From Paenibacillus prosopidis (GTDB lineage: Bacteria; Bacillota; Bacilli; Paenibacillales; Paenibacillaceae), in NCBI RefSeq assembly GCF_003337375.1, contig NZ_QPJD01000003.1, positions 310,001 through 374,000 of the forward strand: 64,000 nt of DNA, read 5' to 3'. Each line of letters starts with the position of its first letter. Position 1 is the first letter of the stretch. Below are positions 53,967 to 62,588 of this stretch, piece by piece. The notes under the pieces were generated by a model. The model had not been told where the DNA came from and ran no database searches. It saw nothing but the letters and a program-made list of their open reading frames with translations. Position numbers and translations under genes: made by a program.

Positions 53967-54908
53967 ATGAGCATGAATGTTCAGGAGACTCTGACGTCTC
54001 CTCTTGTTTGGCATCCGCAAACCGCTGCGGAAGCATGGCAATACAAACAAACATATGGCATACACAGCGTATTTGTAGCAGGCGGAACACTTCTACGAAC
54101 CCACTGGGAATCGGGCGCAGCGCCGATGCCGCAGCATTTCATTGACCTTAGCGCCATACGTGGCTTGAACGAGATAAGAGTTGGTGAAGAAGGATTGCTT
54201 ATCGGAGGACAGTCTAAGTTGCAAGAATGCCGTACGAATCCGCTTTTACAGCGCCATTTCCCAATGGCTGTAGATGCGATTCGCTCGATTGCGGCACCGT
54301 CAATTCGAAATTTGGCGACGATAGGCGGAAATATCGCTTCAATAGTAGGGGATTCGGTACCTGCTTTACTCGTCTATGATGCTTCCCTCATCTGGTATAA
54401 CGGTCAGACAGAGCAGGAGGAGAAGCTGTCCGATTGGCTGCTCGCAGCAGGGCAATCCGGCTATCGGAATGATCGGCTCCTGTTAAGCTTGAAGCTTCCT
54501 CTTAAAAGTGAGACATCAAGAGGTGATCGAGATGAGAACTCAACGAATTCGAAGATGAAGCGTTTTGGCGCTTTTCATAAAGTCGGCCGCCGCGAAGCGT
54601 TTACGCCTTCGGTTGTAACGGCTGCCGTCAGCGGATCGATAACGGATACAGGGCTTCTGAACAAGATTCAAATAGCGGTCGGAGGCGGTCAGACGATTCC
54701 GCGACGGTTAATAGAAGTAGAAAAAGAGATCGTCGGAACAGCAGTGGATGGAGAGATGCTTCGCCACTTGTTCGACCGAGCATTAGAGCTCTATGAACCT
54801 CGCGAGGATGTATTTGCATCTGCTTCTTACCGAAAGCAGACAGCGGCCAATTTAATTGTAACCGAGCTATGGAAAGCGAGCGGCAGGTTTATCGGACAGG
54901 GAGGATGA
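53967..54908 (+). CDS. pucC: Xanthine dehydrogenase FAD-binding subunit (PucC-like)
   Basis: The 313-residue FAD subunit that passes electrons from the iron-sulfur subunit to the final acceptor. The FAD pyrophosphate-binding stretch is VFVAGGTLLRTHWESG (about 31-46), and IRSIAAPSIRNLATIGGNIASI (about 103-124) is the second flavin motif; the C-terminal CO-dehydrogenase flavoprotein domain begins near residue 190 (AFHKVGRREAFTPSVV). A GGAGGGGAGAGC site precedes the ATG. It is in the order pucA-B-C-D-E known from Bacillus subtilis. Confidence 0.92.
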   Translation: MSMNVQETLTSPLVWHPQTAAEAWQYKQTYGIHSVFVAGGTLLRTHWESGAAPMPQHFIDLSAIRGLNEIRVGEEGLLIGGQSKLQECRTNPLLQRHFPMAVDAIRSIAAPSIRNLATIGGNIASIVGDSVPALLVYDASLIWYNGQTEQEEKLSDWLLAAGQSGYRNDRLLLSLKLPLKSETSRGDRDENSTNSKMKRFGAFHKVGRREAFTPSVVTAAVSGSITDTGLLNKIQIAVGGGQTIPRRLIEVEKEIVGTAVDGEMLRHLFDRALELYEPREDVFASASYRKQTAANLIVTELWKASGRFIGQGG

Positions 54909-54913
54909 GGCGT

Positions 54914-57202
54914 ATGCTGTTAAACCGCACAAGCAGCGGAGGACGGTGGCGAATCCGGCCTGACGGGCCGGCCAAAGTAACCGGTGAATTAACGTATTTA
55001 ACAGATATGACAAAGGAAGACATGCTTTACGGTCTCGTACTGCGAAGCGAACACCCGCATGCTCGCATTATTTCGGTTCAAACGGATAAGGCGAAGCAAT
55101 TGCAAGGCGTACATGCCGTGCTTACTTACATGGATGTGCCGGGCCTGAATGCTTTTGGTATTGCCCATCCGGATCAGCCTGTGCTGTGTGAGGATCGCGC
55201 CAGGTATGTCGGCGATGCAATAGCAACGGTAGCTGCTGAAACATTAGCCATTGCTCAGCAAGCGCTAGAACAAATAGAGGTGGAGTATGAGATATTACCT
55301 CCCGTTGACGATCCGGAGTTAGCGATTTTAGACGATGCTCCACTGCTACACCCCCAAGGAAACACGCTGCATCGAACCGCGTTCAACAGAGGTGATGCCG
55401 AAGAAGGTTTTAAGCTGTGCACTCATATTATAGAAGAAACGTATTATACCCCCCGTCAAATGCATACGTACATGGAAACGGAAGGCGGTCTGTTCGTGCC
55501 GGGAGATGATGGCCGGCTGACGGTATATTCACCTACTCAACACGGTTTCATGGATCGTCTGCAATTATCCCGTATTTTAGCGATTCCGCAAAGCGATATC
55601 CGTATCGTATCGAGCCCGATTGGCGGTTCATTTGGAGGGAAAGACGAGCTGAATGTCCAGCCGTACGGTGCGCTGCTTGCTGTGAACACCGGTAGACCAA
55701 TTAAAATGCATAACTCCAGATGGGAATCCGTTCGCGCCGGATTAAAGCGGCATCCAATGAAAATTACGATGAAGACGGGAACGGATGCGGATGGAAAATT
55801 GCTTGCTCATCAAGTTTATATTATTTCCGATACCGGTCCCTATTCGACGCTTGGCGCCGAGGTGCTGAACTTCGCGACTGAGCATGTTATCGGACCTTAC
55901 CGTTATGAGCACCTTGACGTAAAGGGCGTTTCAGTATTTACGAATAACGGCATGTCCGGCGAGTTTCGCGGCTTCGGCGGTAATCAGGCGATCTTCGCGC
56001 TTGAAGGGCAAATGGATCGGCTGGCTGAGCGGCTCGGTCTTGAACCGTGGGCATTCCGCAAGCTGAACATGAGGCAACTAGACGATTTAGGACCGTTTGA
56101 TCAACCGATTGCAATGACTGAAGGGGCCGATCAGGTTTGGGATGCGGTATCGACCAGCCCATTGTGGCTTGAAAGGGAAAAGATACCTCTCGAAGGTCAG
56201 TCTGCCGCAGAGCCATGGATAAAGACCGGCATAGGGGCCGCCTTCACGATGCACGGTGCTGGACTGGGCGTCGGCATTCCAGATCCGGCAGGAGGACGGC
56301 TAGAGCTGGCAGTCGACGGGAAAATCGAAGCGGTGTTCGGCTATGAGGAGTTTGGTCAAGGGCTGATCGCTGCGCTGGAGCAAATGCTGATCGAGCAGTT
56401 TGACTTTGCTCAGGAAGATATCCGAATCATCATTGGGGATACGGATGTCGTACCTGATAGCGGGTCAACGACCGCTTCGCGGGCGACCGCGATGATGTGG
56501 AAATCGTTGCAGCGGCTGCACACACCGTTTACGGAACAACTGCTTGAGCGTGCGGGCGCAATTGTTGGCCGTCCGGCTGAGCAGCTTCGCTTAAGTGAAG
56601 GCGGCGTTAGAAAAAAAGTAGGCGATGAGCTGCTGATTACCTACGGAGAGTTAGCGAAAGCTGAGGGTGAGCCGATACGCTGCGAAACGTCGTTTGTATT
56701 TCCGACTTCGCCGACCGATCGGGTAGGCGCGCATTTTATGTACACCTATTCGGCGGTTGCCGTCAAAGTTGAGCTGAACACGCTGACGGGTCGAGTGAAG
56801 GTGCTGCAGCAATATCACGCGGTTGCAGCCGGTCCGGTCATTAATCCGCAAGGCTTTCTTGGGCAAATCGAAGGCGGCAGCAGTATGGCGCTCGGCTTCG
56901 CGCTAATGGAAGACGCGGTCATGGAAAAAGGTCATTATATGACACGAAATTTAGATACTTATCTTGTTCCGACGATTGCCGACCAAAGAGGCAAGATTGA
57001 GGTCCAGCCTATCGAGCATTTACCAGAAAATGACGAGCATGGACCGCGGGGTATCGGTGAAGTTGGATCAGTGACGTTGGCGCCTGCTATTGCTGCTGCC
57101 ATTCATCAAGCAAGCGGCAAATGGGTAACGAAATTGCCGATTGATCCGAGCTACTTGCAGGAAACGCCATTTTTTCTATCAAAGGCGGTGAATGGGGAAT
57201 GA
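54914..57202 (+). CDS. pucD: Xanthine dehydrogenase molybdenum-binding subunit (PucD-like)
   Basis: The 762-residue catalytic subunit hydroxylating hypoxanthine and xanthine at the molybdenum site. Domain I spans about 10-125 (DGPAKVTGELTYLTDM, LRSEHPHARI), then the Mo-binding domain with PIGGSFGGKDELNVQ, GEFRGFGGNQAIFALEGQMDRLA, GYEEFGQGLIAALEQ and the catalytic Glu in GPRGIGEVGSVTLAPAI near the C-terminus. The ATG at 54914 is preferred because AGGGAGG ends at 54904; an ATGA overlap start at 54905 would be too close to it. It follows pucC directly and overlaps pucE. Confidence 0.93.
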   Translation: MLLNRTSSGGRWRIRPDGPAKVTGELTYLTDMTKEDMLYGLVLRSEHPHARIISVQTDKAKQLQGVHAVLTYMDVPGLNAFGIAHPDQPVLCEDRARYVGDAIATVAAETLAIAQQALEQIEVEYEILPPVDDPELAILDDAPLLHPQGNTLHRTAFNRGDAEEGFKLCTHIIEETYYTPRQMHTYMETEGGLFVPGDDGRLTVYSPTQHGFMDRLQLSRILAIPQSDIRIVSSPIGGSFGGKDELNVQPYGALLAVNTGRPIKMHNSRWESVRAGLKRHPMKITMKTGTDADGKLLAHQVYIISDTGPYSTLGAEVLNFATEHVIGPYRYEHLDVKGVSVFTNNGMSGEFRGFGGNQAIFALEGQMDRLAERLGLEPWAFRKLNMRQLDDLGPFDQPIAMTEGADQVWDAVSTSPLWLEREKIPLEGQSAAEPWIKTGIGAAFTMHGAGLGVGIPDPAGGRLELAVDGKIEAVFGYEEFGQGLIAALEQMLIEQFDFAQEDIRIIIGDTDVVPDSGSTTASRATAMMWKSLQRLHTPFTEQLLERAGAIVGRPAEQLRLSEGGVRKKVGDELLITYGELAKAEGEPIRCETSFVFPTSPTDRVGAHFMYTYSAVAVKVELNTLTGRVKVLQQYHAVAAGPVINPQGFLGQIEGGSSMALGFALMEDAVMEKGHYMTRNLDTYLVPTIADQRGKIEVQPIEHLPENDEHGPRGIGEVGSVTLAPAIAAAIHQASGKWVTKLPIDPSYLQETPFFLSKAVNGE

Positions 57203-57699
57203 GCGATAAAGCTGCGGAGGTTCAAGTACCGTTTCAACTGCAATGCTCGGTCAATGGCGAACTGAAAACAATAGCGGCACCTCCTTCCACAAGGCTGCTG
57301 ACGATTTTGCGGGATGAAATGGAGCTTACCGGCACGAAGAGGTCTTGTGAAATCGGCAGGTGTGGTGCGTGTATGGTGTTGATTGACGGGAGAGCGGTCA
57401 ATTCCTGTTTAACAATGGCATATCAGTGCGCGGGTAAACAAATTACAACGATTGAGGGCTTGTCGGCAAACGGATTGGATCCGATTCAGCAAGCGTTTCT
57501 GGAGGAGGGCGGCTTTCAATGCGGGTACTGCACGCCAGGAATGATTGTCTCCGTCAAATCGCTGCTCGATGACAAGCCGAATCCGAATGTGGATGAGGTT
57601 GCGGAAGCATTATCAGGCAATATATGCCGCTGCACGGGATACGGCGGAATATGGCGCGCGGTGCAGCGAGCTATTGAAGGGAGGCGGTATTGGAAATGA
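57199..57699 (+). CDS. pucE: Xanthine dehydrogenase 2Fe-2S subunit (PucE-like)
   Basis: A 166-residue electron-transfer subunit with two 2Fe-2S clusters. The plant-ferredoxin-type cluster ligands are in SCEIGRCGACMVLIDGRAVNSC, and the second cluster in FQCGYCTPGMIV and SGNICRCTGYGGIWRAV. The N-terminus has a short extension (SDKAAEVQVPFQLQ) before the ferredoxin fold. It overlaps pucD by an ATGA and its stop overlaps the start of uraD, so the whole run is tightly packed and probably co-translated. Confidence 0.94.
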   Translation: MSDKAAEVQVPFQLQCSVNGELKTIAAPPSTRLLTILRDEMELTGTKRSCEIGRCGACMVLIDGRAVNSCLTMAYQCAGKQITTIEGLSANGLDPIQQAFLEEGGFQCGYCTPGMIVSVKSLLDDKPNPNVDEVAEALSGNICRCTGYGGIWRAVQRAIEGRRYWK

Positions 57700-58196
57700 C
57701 AAAGAGGATTGATCAAATAAATGAATTAAGCCGTGAACAATTTGTCGAGCTGCTGGGAACGATTTTCGAGCGGTCGCCTTGGGTGGCTGCGGCGGTGTGG
57801 AAAGATCGCCCTTTCGCTTCAAGGGAAGCCCTTCACACAGCGATGATCAACGTCGTACGGGAATCGCGGGTGGATACGATCATTGACTTAGTTCGTGCTC
57901 ATCCTGATCTTGGGACGCGTCTCGCTGTCGCTGAATATTCGGCAAAGGAACAAAAGGGAGCAGGACTGGATCAGTTAACGGCCGAGGAGTATGAACGTTT
58001 TTATGGACTGAATCAGATGTATGTGAAAAAGTTCGGCTTTCCCTTTATATTAGCGGTGAGAGGCAAGACGAAGGATGATATATTGGCGGCTATGGAAGCT
58101 AGAATCGGGAATCCGGCAAGTAAAGAAGCGGCGCAGGCGCTGCTCGAGATTGAAAAAATTTCCGGCTTTCGTATAAGGGATCTCATTACAGAGTAG
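57696..58196 (+). CDS. uraD: 2-oxo-4-hydroxy-4-carboxy-5-ureidoimidazoline (OHCU) decarboxylase
   Basis: Decarboxylates OHCU to S-allantoin, the third step of urate breakdown. The 166-residue helical protein carries the family marks FVELLGTIFERSPWVA, LVRAHPDLGTRLAV with the catalytic His, SAKEQKGAGLDQLT, and LNQMYVKKFGFPFILAVRGK with the conserved FGFPF. The ATG at 57696 overlaps the pucE stop; a TTG two codons earlier is possible. In Bacillus subtilis this domain is fused to uricase in PucL; here it is a separate gene. Confidence 0.92.
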   Translation: MTKRIDQINELSREQFVELLGTIFERSPWVAAAVWKDRPFASREALHTAMINVVRESRVDTIIDLVRAHPDLGTRLAVAEYSAKEQKGAGLDQLTAEEYERFYGLNQMYVKKFGFPFILAVRGKTKDDILAAMEARIGNPASKEAAQALLEIEKISGFRIRDLITE

Positions 58197-58213
58197 AGAA
58201 AGGATGGAGCGTT

Positions 58214-59173
58214 ATGCTTAAACTACGCAGCGGACGAACACTATATTATGGTAAAGGGGACGTGCTGAGCTATCGGACATATGCTGCTCCGCTCACGGTC
58301 AGATCCATTCCGGAATCTCCCTATAAAGGCGATACCAATGTTATTTTTGCACATAATATTAAGTTCTCGGTAAGCAGTGAAGCGCTTCTAACCTCGTTTA
58401 CGGAAGGCGATAACAAGCAGGTCGTTGCGACCGATTCGATGAAAAATTTCATTTTGAGACAAACCGCCAATTATGAAGGATGCACGACAGAAGGGTTGCT
58501 TGCATTCATCAGTGAGCGTTTTTTTGATCGGTATCCGCATATTGATGCTATCGAAATAAGTGCAGATCGGCTGCCATTTAGCTCCGTTACCGTCGGAGAA
58601 GGCGGTGGCTGGAGCGATAGTCAGCTTGTGTTCCGTCGTTCCCATAATGAACATGCAAGTGCTGCGCTCAAATGGGTCCGCTCGAATGCCGGTATCCAGC
58701 TGGCTCAGCACGAGAGCTCTTTATCACATATTCAGCTTATTAAGGTGAGCGGCAGCTCTTTCTACGGTTTTATTCGAGATGAGTATACGACGCTACCAGA
58801 GAGCTATGACCGGCCTTTGTTTATATTTCTTGATATTTTTTGGACATATGCGGATGCAGCGGATGCGTTCGACAGCGAGCGCGGACATTATGTAGCTTCC
58901 GAGCAGGTGCATGATATCGCACATACGGTGTTCCATAAGAATAATACGCCTTCGATACAATATCTAATCTATCAAATCGGACATCGCATCTTAACGAGCT
59001 TCCCGCAGCTGGCTGAAGTACGTTTTGAATCAAACAACCGGACTTGGGAAACGATCGTGGAGCCGCTTGACCCGAATTCGGCCGGTGTATATACTGAACC
59101 GAGGCCGCCATACGGTTTTCAAGGCTTTACCCTGTCAAGGGATGATTTGACCGAAGGGAACGAGGGGCAATGA
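58214..59173 (+). CDS. pucL: Urate oxidase (factor-independent urate hydroxylase)
   Basis: Cofactor-free oxidase converting urate to 5-hydroxyisourate with O2. The 319-residue protein consists of two T-fold domains; DNKQVVATDSMKNFILR carries the catalytic Thr (Bacillus-type) and YYGKGDVLSYRTYA the conserved Lys near the N-terminus, SSFYGFIRDEYTTLPES-type residues bind substrate in the second half. It lacks the N-terminal OHCU decarboxylase domain of Bacillus subtilis PucL, whose role is filled by the gene just upstream. An AGAAAGGATGG site precedes the ATG, 17 nt after uraD. Confidence 0.93.
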   Translation: MLKLRSGRTLYYGKGDVLSYRTYAAPLTVRSIPESPYKGDTNVIFAHNIKFSVSSEALLTSFTEGDNKQVVATDSMKNFILRQTANYEGCTTEGLLAFISERFFDRYPHIDAIEISADRLPFSSVTVGEGGGWSDSQLVFRRSHNEHASAALKWVRSNAGIQLAQHESSLSHIQLIKVSGSSFYGFIRDEYTTLPESYDRPLFIFLDIFWTYADAADAFDSERGHYVASEQVHDIAHTVFHKNNTPSIQYLIYQIGHRILTSFPQLAEVRFESNNRTWETIVEPLDPNSAGVYTEPRPPYGFQGFTLSRDDLTEGNEGQ

Positions 59174-59577
59174 GCGGGCGCATAACGACTCATGTTCTGG
59201 ATCTTGCGGGCGGCAAACCGGTTGTCGGAATTACAATTGAGCTATGGTTTTTGGGAGAAGGCGCCGAATCAAATTCACATAATAATAATTATGTTAACCA
59301 ATATGAAGGCGCTCCGAAGCTTCTTGGCACATTTGAGACCAGCCACGATGGGCGTGTTGATCAGCCTTTGCTGGAAGGGGCGGCAGTGATGCCGGGTATG
59401 TATGAGCTTGTTTTCGGCGCAGGCGACTATTTCCGACGGGCGGCTCATTTGTCAGCTATTACCGATAACATATTCGATTTGATTCCAATTCGCTTTCGGA
59501 TCGGGGATGCAGGCTCGCATTATCATGTTCCGCTTCTGGTTGCGCCTGGCGGGTACAGCACTTATCGCGGGAGTTAG
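59170..59577 (+). CDS. pucM: 5-hydroxyisourate hydrolase (transthyretin-like)
   Basis: Hydrolyses 5-hydroxyisourate to OHCU, between uricase and UraD. The 135-residue protein has the family N-terminal signature RITTHVLDLAGGKPV with the catalytic His, HYHVPLLVAPGGYSTYRGS at the C-terminus with the YRGS tetrapeptide, and LGTFETSHDGRVDQPLL. A polar insert (SNSHNNNYVNQYEG, about residues 36-49) enlarges one loop. It overlaps the uricase stop by an ATGA. Confidence 0.93.
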   Translation: MSGRITTHVLDLAGGKPVVGITIELWFLGEGAESNSHNNNYVNQYEGAPKLLGTFETSHDGRVDQPLLEGAAVMPGMYELVFGAGDYFRRAAHLSAITDNIFDLIPIRFRIGDAGSHYHVPLLVAPGGYSTYRGS

Positions 59578-59586
59578 AGGAGACAG

Positions 59587-59637
59587 ATGTATATAGGAAA
59601 CACATGTATACAGGAAACACATGTATACAGGAAACGT
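59587..59637 (+). repeat. 17-bp direct repeat, three copies, ahead of add
   Basis: Units at 59587, 59604 and 59621, each ATGTATACAGGAAACAC with single changes (ATATA in copy 1, the last two bases replaced in copy 3). Each contains the palindrome TGTATACA or its variant, and copies join through ACATGT. It fills the gap between pucM and the start of add. Confidence 0.85.
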
Positions 59638-59703
59638 TCGTGGTGCATGAATATACCGAAGATATTGTATGGTTGGATATCGACAAGGAAAGGGGATTTG
59701 GCG

Positions 59704-60774
59704 ATGACGTTTATAAATGAAAGGCCGGCAGTGGATAAAGCGTTATTGTCGCAGCTGCCAAAGGTCGATTTGCATGTGCATTTGGACGGAAGCGTGAAGC
59801 CTGAAACGTTAAAGGAGCTTGCGCTGGAGCAGTCCGGAACGCTGCCGGTTCATTCGGACGCCGAACTCCTGTCCAACATGCAAGTGAACGAGCAATGTGA
59901 AAGCTTAACGCAATATTTGAGCAAGTTCAGCTTTGTGCTGCCGTATTTGCAAACAGGAGCAGCACTTGAACGGGTAGCTTACGAGCTGGTTGAACAAGCA
60001 TCCAAGGATCGAGTAAAATACGTTGAAGTTAGATTTGCGCCGCAGCTCCACCGGCTGCAGGATATGTCAGTAGATGAAGTTATACATCATGTAGTTGAAG
60101 GATTAAAGCGTGGCGAGCAGACGTTTGGGACTATTGCAAGAGCAATTGTCATTTGTTTGCGAAGCCATTCCTACGAAATGAATAAAGACGTTGTTCAGGA
60201 AGCAGCGCGATTTTATAAAAAAGGGGTCGTCGCAGTCGATCTGGCTGGAGATGAAGCTTCGTTTCCTGCCGAGCTGTTTCGCCAGCTGTTCGAGGAAGCC
60301 CGGCAGCTCGGCTTACCGATAACCATCCATGCGGGAGAAGCAGCTGGCGCCGAAAATGTTCAGGTGGCAATTACTGAGCTTGGAGCAGTGCGAATTGGAC
60401 ATGGCGTACGTATGCTGGAGAATCCAGAAGTGGTACGGCTGGTGAAGGAGCGACGGATTCCGCTGGAAATGTGTCCCCTCAGCAACATTCAGACGAAGGC
60501 TGTATCCGGATGGGATGCTTACCCGGTTCGCAGCTATTTGGAGCAGGGGATCATTGTAACCGTCAATACGGACAATATGACCGTTTCTGATACGAACATT
60601 TTGAAGGAATATGAGCAGCTGATTGAGCATTGCGGCTTCACATTGACGGAAATTGCGACAATCATAATGAACGGCGTGAAGGCAGCGTTTCTGGAGGAAG
60701 AGGAAAAGCGGTTGCTGATTGAGCGGTTTGAGAGTGAATTTACTGCTCTGGGTGTTGGAGTGGGGCCTTTCTGA
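59704..60774 (+). CDS. add: Adenosine deaminase
   Basis: Deaminates adenosine to inosine, feeding hypoxanthine into the purine degradation cluster. The 356-residue amidohydrolase-fold protein has KVDLHVHLDGSVKPETL (metal-binding HxH), ITIHAGEAAG, RIGHGVRML, MCPLSNIQT and IVTVNTDNMTVSDT; the last has TDN where eukaryotic enzymes have TDD, a form common in bacterial members. The ATG at 59704 follows GGAAAGGGG; the frame is open from 59587, but that part is made of the 17-bp repeats and is unlikely to be protein. Adenine-specific or other deaminase activity cannot be excluded. Confidence 0.9.
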   Translation: MTFINERPAVDKALLSQLPKVDLHVHLDGSVKPETLKELALEQSGTLPVHSDAELLSNMQVNEQCESLTQYLSKFSFVLPYLQTGAALERVAYELVEQASKDRVKYVEVRFAPQLHRLQDMSVDEVIHHVVEGLKRGEQTFGTIARAIVICLRSHSYEMNKDVVQEAARFYKKGVVAVDLAGDEASFPAELFRQLFEEARQLGLPITIHAGEAAGAENVQVAITELGAVRIGHGVRMLENPEVVRLVKERRIPLEMCPLSNIQTKAVSGWDAYPVRSYLEQGIIVTVNTDNMTVSDTNILKEYEQLIEHCGFTLTEIATIIMNGVKAAFLEEEEKRLLIERFESEFTALGVGVGPF

Positions 60775-60818
60775 TTTATATGGGAGAATGAGATTTTAAA
60801 TGGCAAAGCTAGCAGCAA

Positions 60819-60862
60819 AGAGGCTCAGCGTCTTAATAAAGATGACTGAACCTCTTTTTTTG
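60819..60862 (+). terminator. Terminator after add
   Basis: AGAGGCTCAG (60819-60828) pairs with CTGAACCTCT (60846-60855) with one mismatch, extended by CGTCTT/AAGATG, and is followed by a long T-run. It closes the purine cluster. Confidence 0.8.
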
Positions 60863-61427
60863 TATATACGAAGGATTGGTTATTGTTTCCAAGATAATTA
60901 GTGATTGGTATACTTGAAGGGAGCGGATAGTGACTGATGAGTAGTATGCTTTAGTTGATACATGAGAGAGCTTGCTGGATTCATTGGAAATGCTGAAATC
61001 TCACCTCGCACCTACGTCTTACTTGTTGCCTGGTTGCCATAGTGGATTTTCCCAATAATGTTTATAACAGACTATATCAGATAACTTCTAACTTGGATTA
61101 GGGAGATGTCGATTCATTAGTAGTGGTATCGAGGATAACGGTAATAAGTGGCGCTCTGTCCTCATTTTTTTGCTTCAACATCTAAAATAGAGGGGAAATT
61201 TGGAGTTATTCTGCGATTTTAGGTAAAAAGAGATCAATTCATAGTGAATAAGACCAAAAAATTCCCCTATTGTTTGGTTACTTCCACCAACAAATGAATA
61301 ACACCACAAATTCCGTTATATACTCTAGCCTTGCGAACTTTGGATAGTACATCGACAGTCTCTTATATTCAACAAATAAAGATTTACTATTCTGAATAAG
61401 TCATATACGAATGATAAAGGAGAGTTT
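60863..61427. other. AT-rich gene-free spacer
   Basis: About 560 bp without a supported gene on either strand; all frames are short and lack ribosome sites. It contains the inverted repeat at 61186-61271 and may hold debris of a mobile element. The base composition shifts to AT-rich here and stays so to the window end. Confidence 0.55.
61186..61271. repeat. Imperfect inverted repeat, MITE-like or large hairpin
   Basis: AATAGAGGGGAAATTTGG (61186-61203) is matched by CCAAAAAATTCCCCTATT (61254-61271): the arms agree apart from one inserted A and a few internal bases. About 50 bp separate them, including ATTCATAGTGAAT, itself a palindrome. No target duplication or transposase is evident. Confidence 0.45.
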
Positions 61428-61985
61428 ATGAAACAAATATATTTTGTAAGACATTGTAAAGCAATTGATCAAGAACCAGAAGCTCGTTTAACCGAAGAGG
61501 GTATTCGGCAAGCGCTGGAGTTGGCTGAGTTTCTTAAAAATAAAAATATTGAATACATTATCTCAAGTCCATTCGAAAGGGCAATTCATACTATAAAACC
61601 ATTGAGTAAAATGATTCCATGTGAAATTCATATTGATAATCGTTTACAGGAGCGGATTTTAAGCAGAGCCCCTTTGGACAATTGGATGGAAATACTTGAA
61701 CAATCATATGTGAATTACGAATTAAAGCTTGATGGTGGAGACTCTTCGACTGAAGCGGTTGAGAGAGGTATGAGTGTAGTAAGGGAAATGATTGCAAGAC
61801 CGGAAAAGTCGATATGTGTGGTAACGCACGGAGCTTTGCTGTCTTTATTGATTAGACAATTTAACAAGGAATTCGGGTTTGAAGATTGGAAGAAGCTTTC
61901 TAATCCGGATGTATATAAGCTCGAGATACAGGGAGATCAAGCTTTTATTGAACGAGTTTGGAAGCCTTGGTCCGGACCAAAGTAA
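61428..61985 (+). CDS. Histidine phosphatase family protein
   Basis: A 185-residue phosphoglycerate-mutase-like phosphatase. The catalytic motif is IYFVRHCKAID (RHC, His9), a common variant of RHG; ISSPFERAIHTIKPL carries the second arginine, DNRLQER the acidic residue, and VVTHGALLSLLI the second catalytic His. Members dephosphorylate sugar phosphates, nucleotides or proteins; the substrate is unknown. It is unlikely to be the missing alpha-ribazole phosphatase, because it is 35 kb from the cobalamin operon. A GGAGAG site precedes the ATG. The gene is AT-rich. Confidence 0.85.
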   Translation: MKQIYFVRHCKAIDQEPEARLTEEGIRQALELAEFLKNKNIEYIISSPFERAIHTIKPLSKMIPCEIHIDNRLQERILSRAPLDNWMEILEQSYVNYELKLDGGDSSTEAVERGMSVVREMIARPEKSICVVTHGALLSLLIRQFNKEFGFEDWKKLSNPDVYKLEIQGDQAFIERVWKPWSGPK

Positions 61986-62048
61986 AGAGTAATCGCAGAA
62001 ATGATCTAAAGAACTCTCTACAATAAATTACAGAAAAGGATTGTTATT

Positions 62049-62543
62049 ATGAATCAGTTAATTAATGAAGCAGTTATTAAATTGGTAGATAATTTACAAT
62101 TACCTGAAAGAGTATTTAATATTGACGATTTACCTTGGGTGCCATTTGATGATGGGACTTGTTTTTTTAAACCACTACGTTTCGATTTAAGTACAGGCTT
62201 ATGGACATATTTATTTAAAATTAAGAGCAATAAAGTATTAACTCGCAACAGACATACAGGTGGATGCGTTATTGGCTACAATCTTCAAGGACAATGGAGA
62301 TATGAAGGGCGAAAGTGGATAGCAAAACCAGGGACCTTTATTTTTGAACCACCAGGAGACATACATACGTTGATTACTGAGGATGAAGAGGTAATTGCAT
62401 TATTTATTCTGGGAGGGTCTCTTCAATACTTTGATGAGAATAACGCAATAATCGGACAGGACGACATTTACACAGTAATAAAGAAGTATAGGGATTATTG
62501 TACTGAGAATGGATTGGAAGTTCGTGAGGATTTATTTTACTGA
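62049..62543 (+). CDS. Cupin protein, 2,4'-dihydroxyacetophenone dioxygenase-like
   Basis: A 164-residue single-domain cupin. The core runs DDLPWVPFDDGTCFFKPLRF, KIKSNKVLTRNRHTGGCVIGYNLQGQWRY and GTFIFEPPGDIHTLIT, with His in RHTGG and DIHT as likely metal ligands. The overall pattern matches the family containing 2,4'-dihydroxyacetophenone dioxygenase and ChrR-like cupins; the true substrate is unknown. A GAAAAGGATTG stretch lies before the ATG. It is one of several small AT-rich enzyme genes in this part of the window. Confidence 0.78.
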   Translation: MNQLINEAVIKLVDNLQLPERVFNIDDLPWVPFDDGTCFFKPLRFDLSTGLWTYLFKIKSNKVLTRNRHTGGCVIGYNLQGQWRYEGRKWIAKPGTFIFEPPGDIHTLITEDEEVIALFILGGSLQYFDENNAIIGQDDIYTVIKKYRDYCTENGLEVREDLFY

Positions 62544-62588
62544 TTAAAGAACGCTATTCGGAAAACACCTGGAAAAGGAGAGATTATT

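Noticed and set aside
59587..59703. N-terminal extension of adenosine deaminase
   Set aside because: The extra 39 codons are built from the 17-bp DNA repeats, and a better start with GGAAAGGGG lies at 59704.
61428..61985. Alpha-ribazole phosphatase CobC missing from the cobalamin operon
   Set aside because: The protein has the generic histidine phosphatase pattern only, and it is far from the riboswitch-controlled genes in an AT-rich accessory region.
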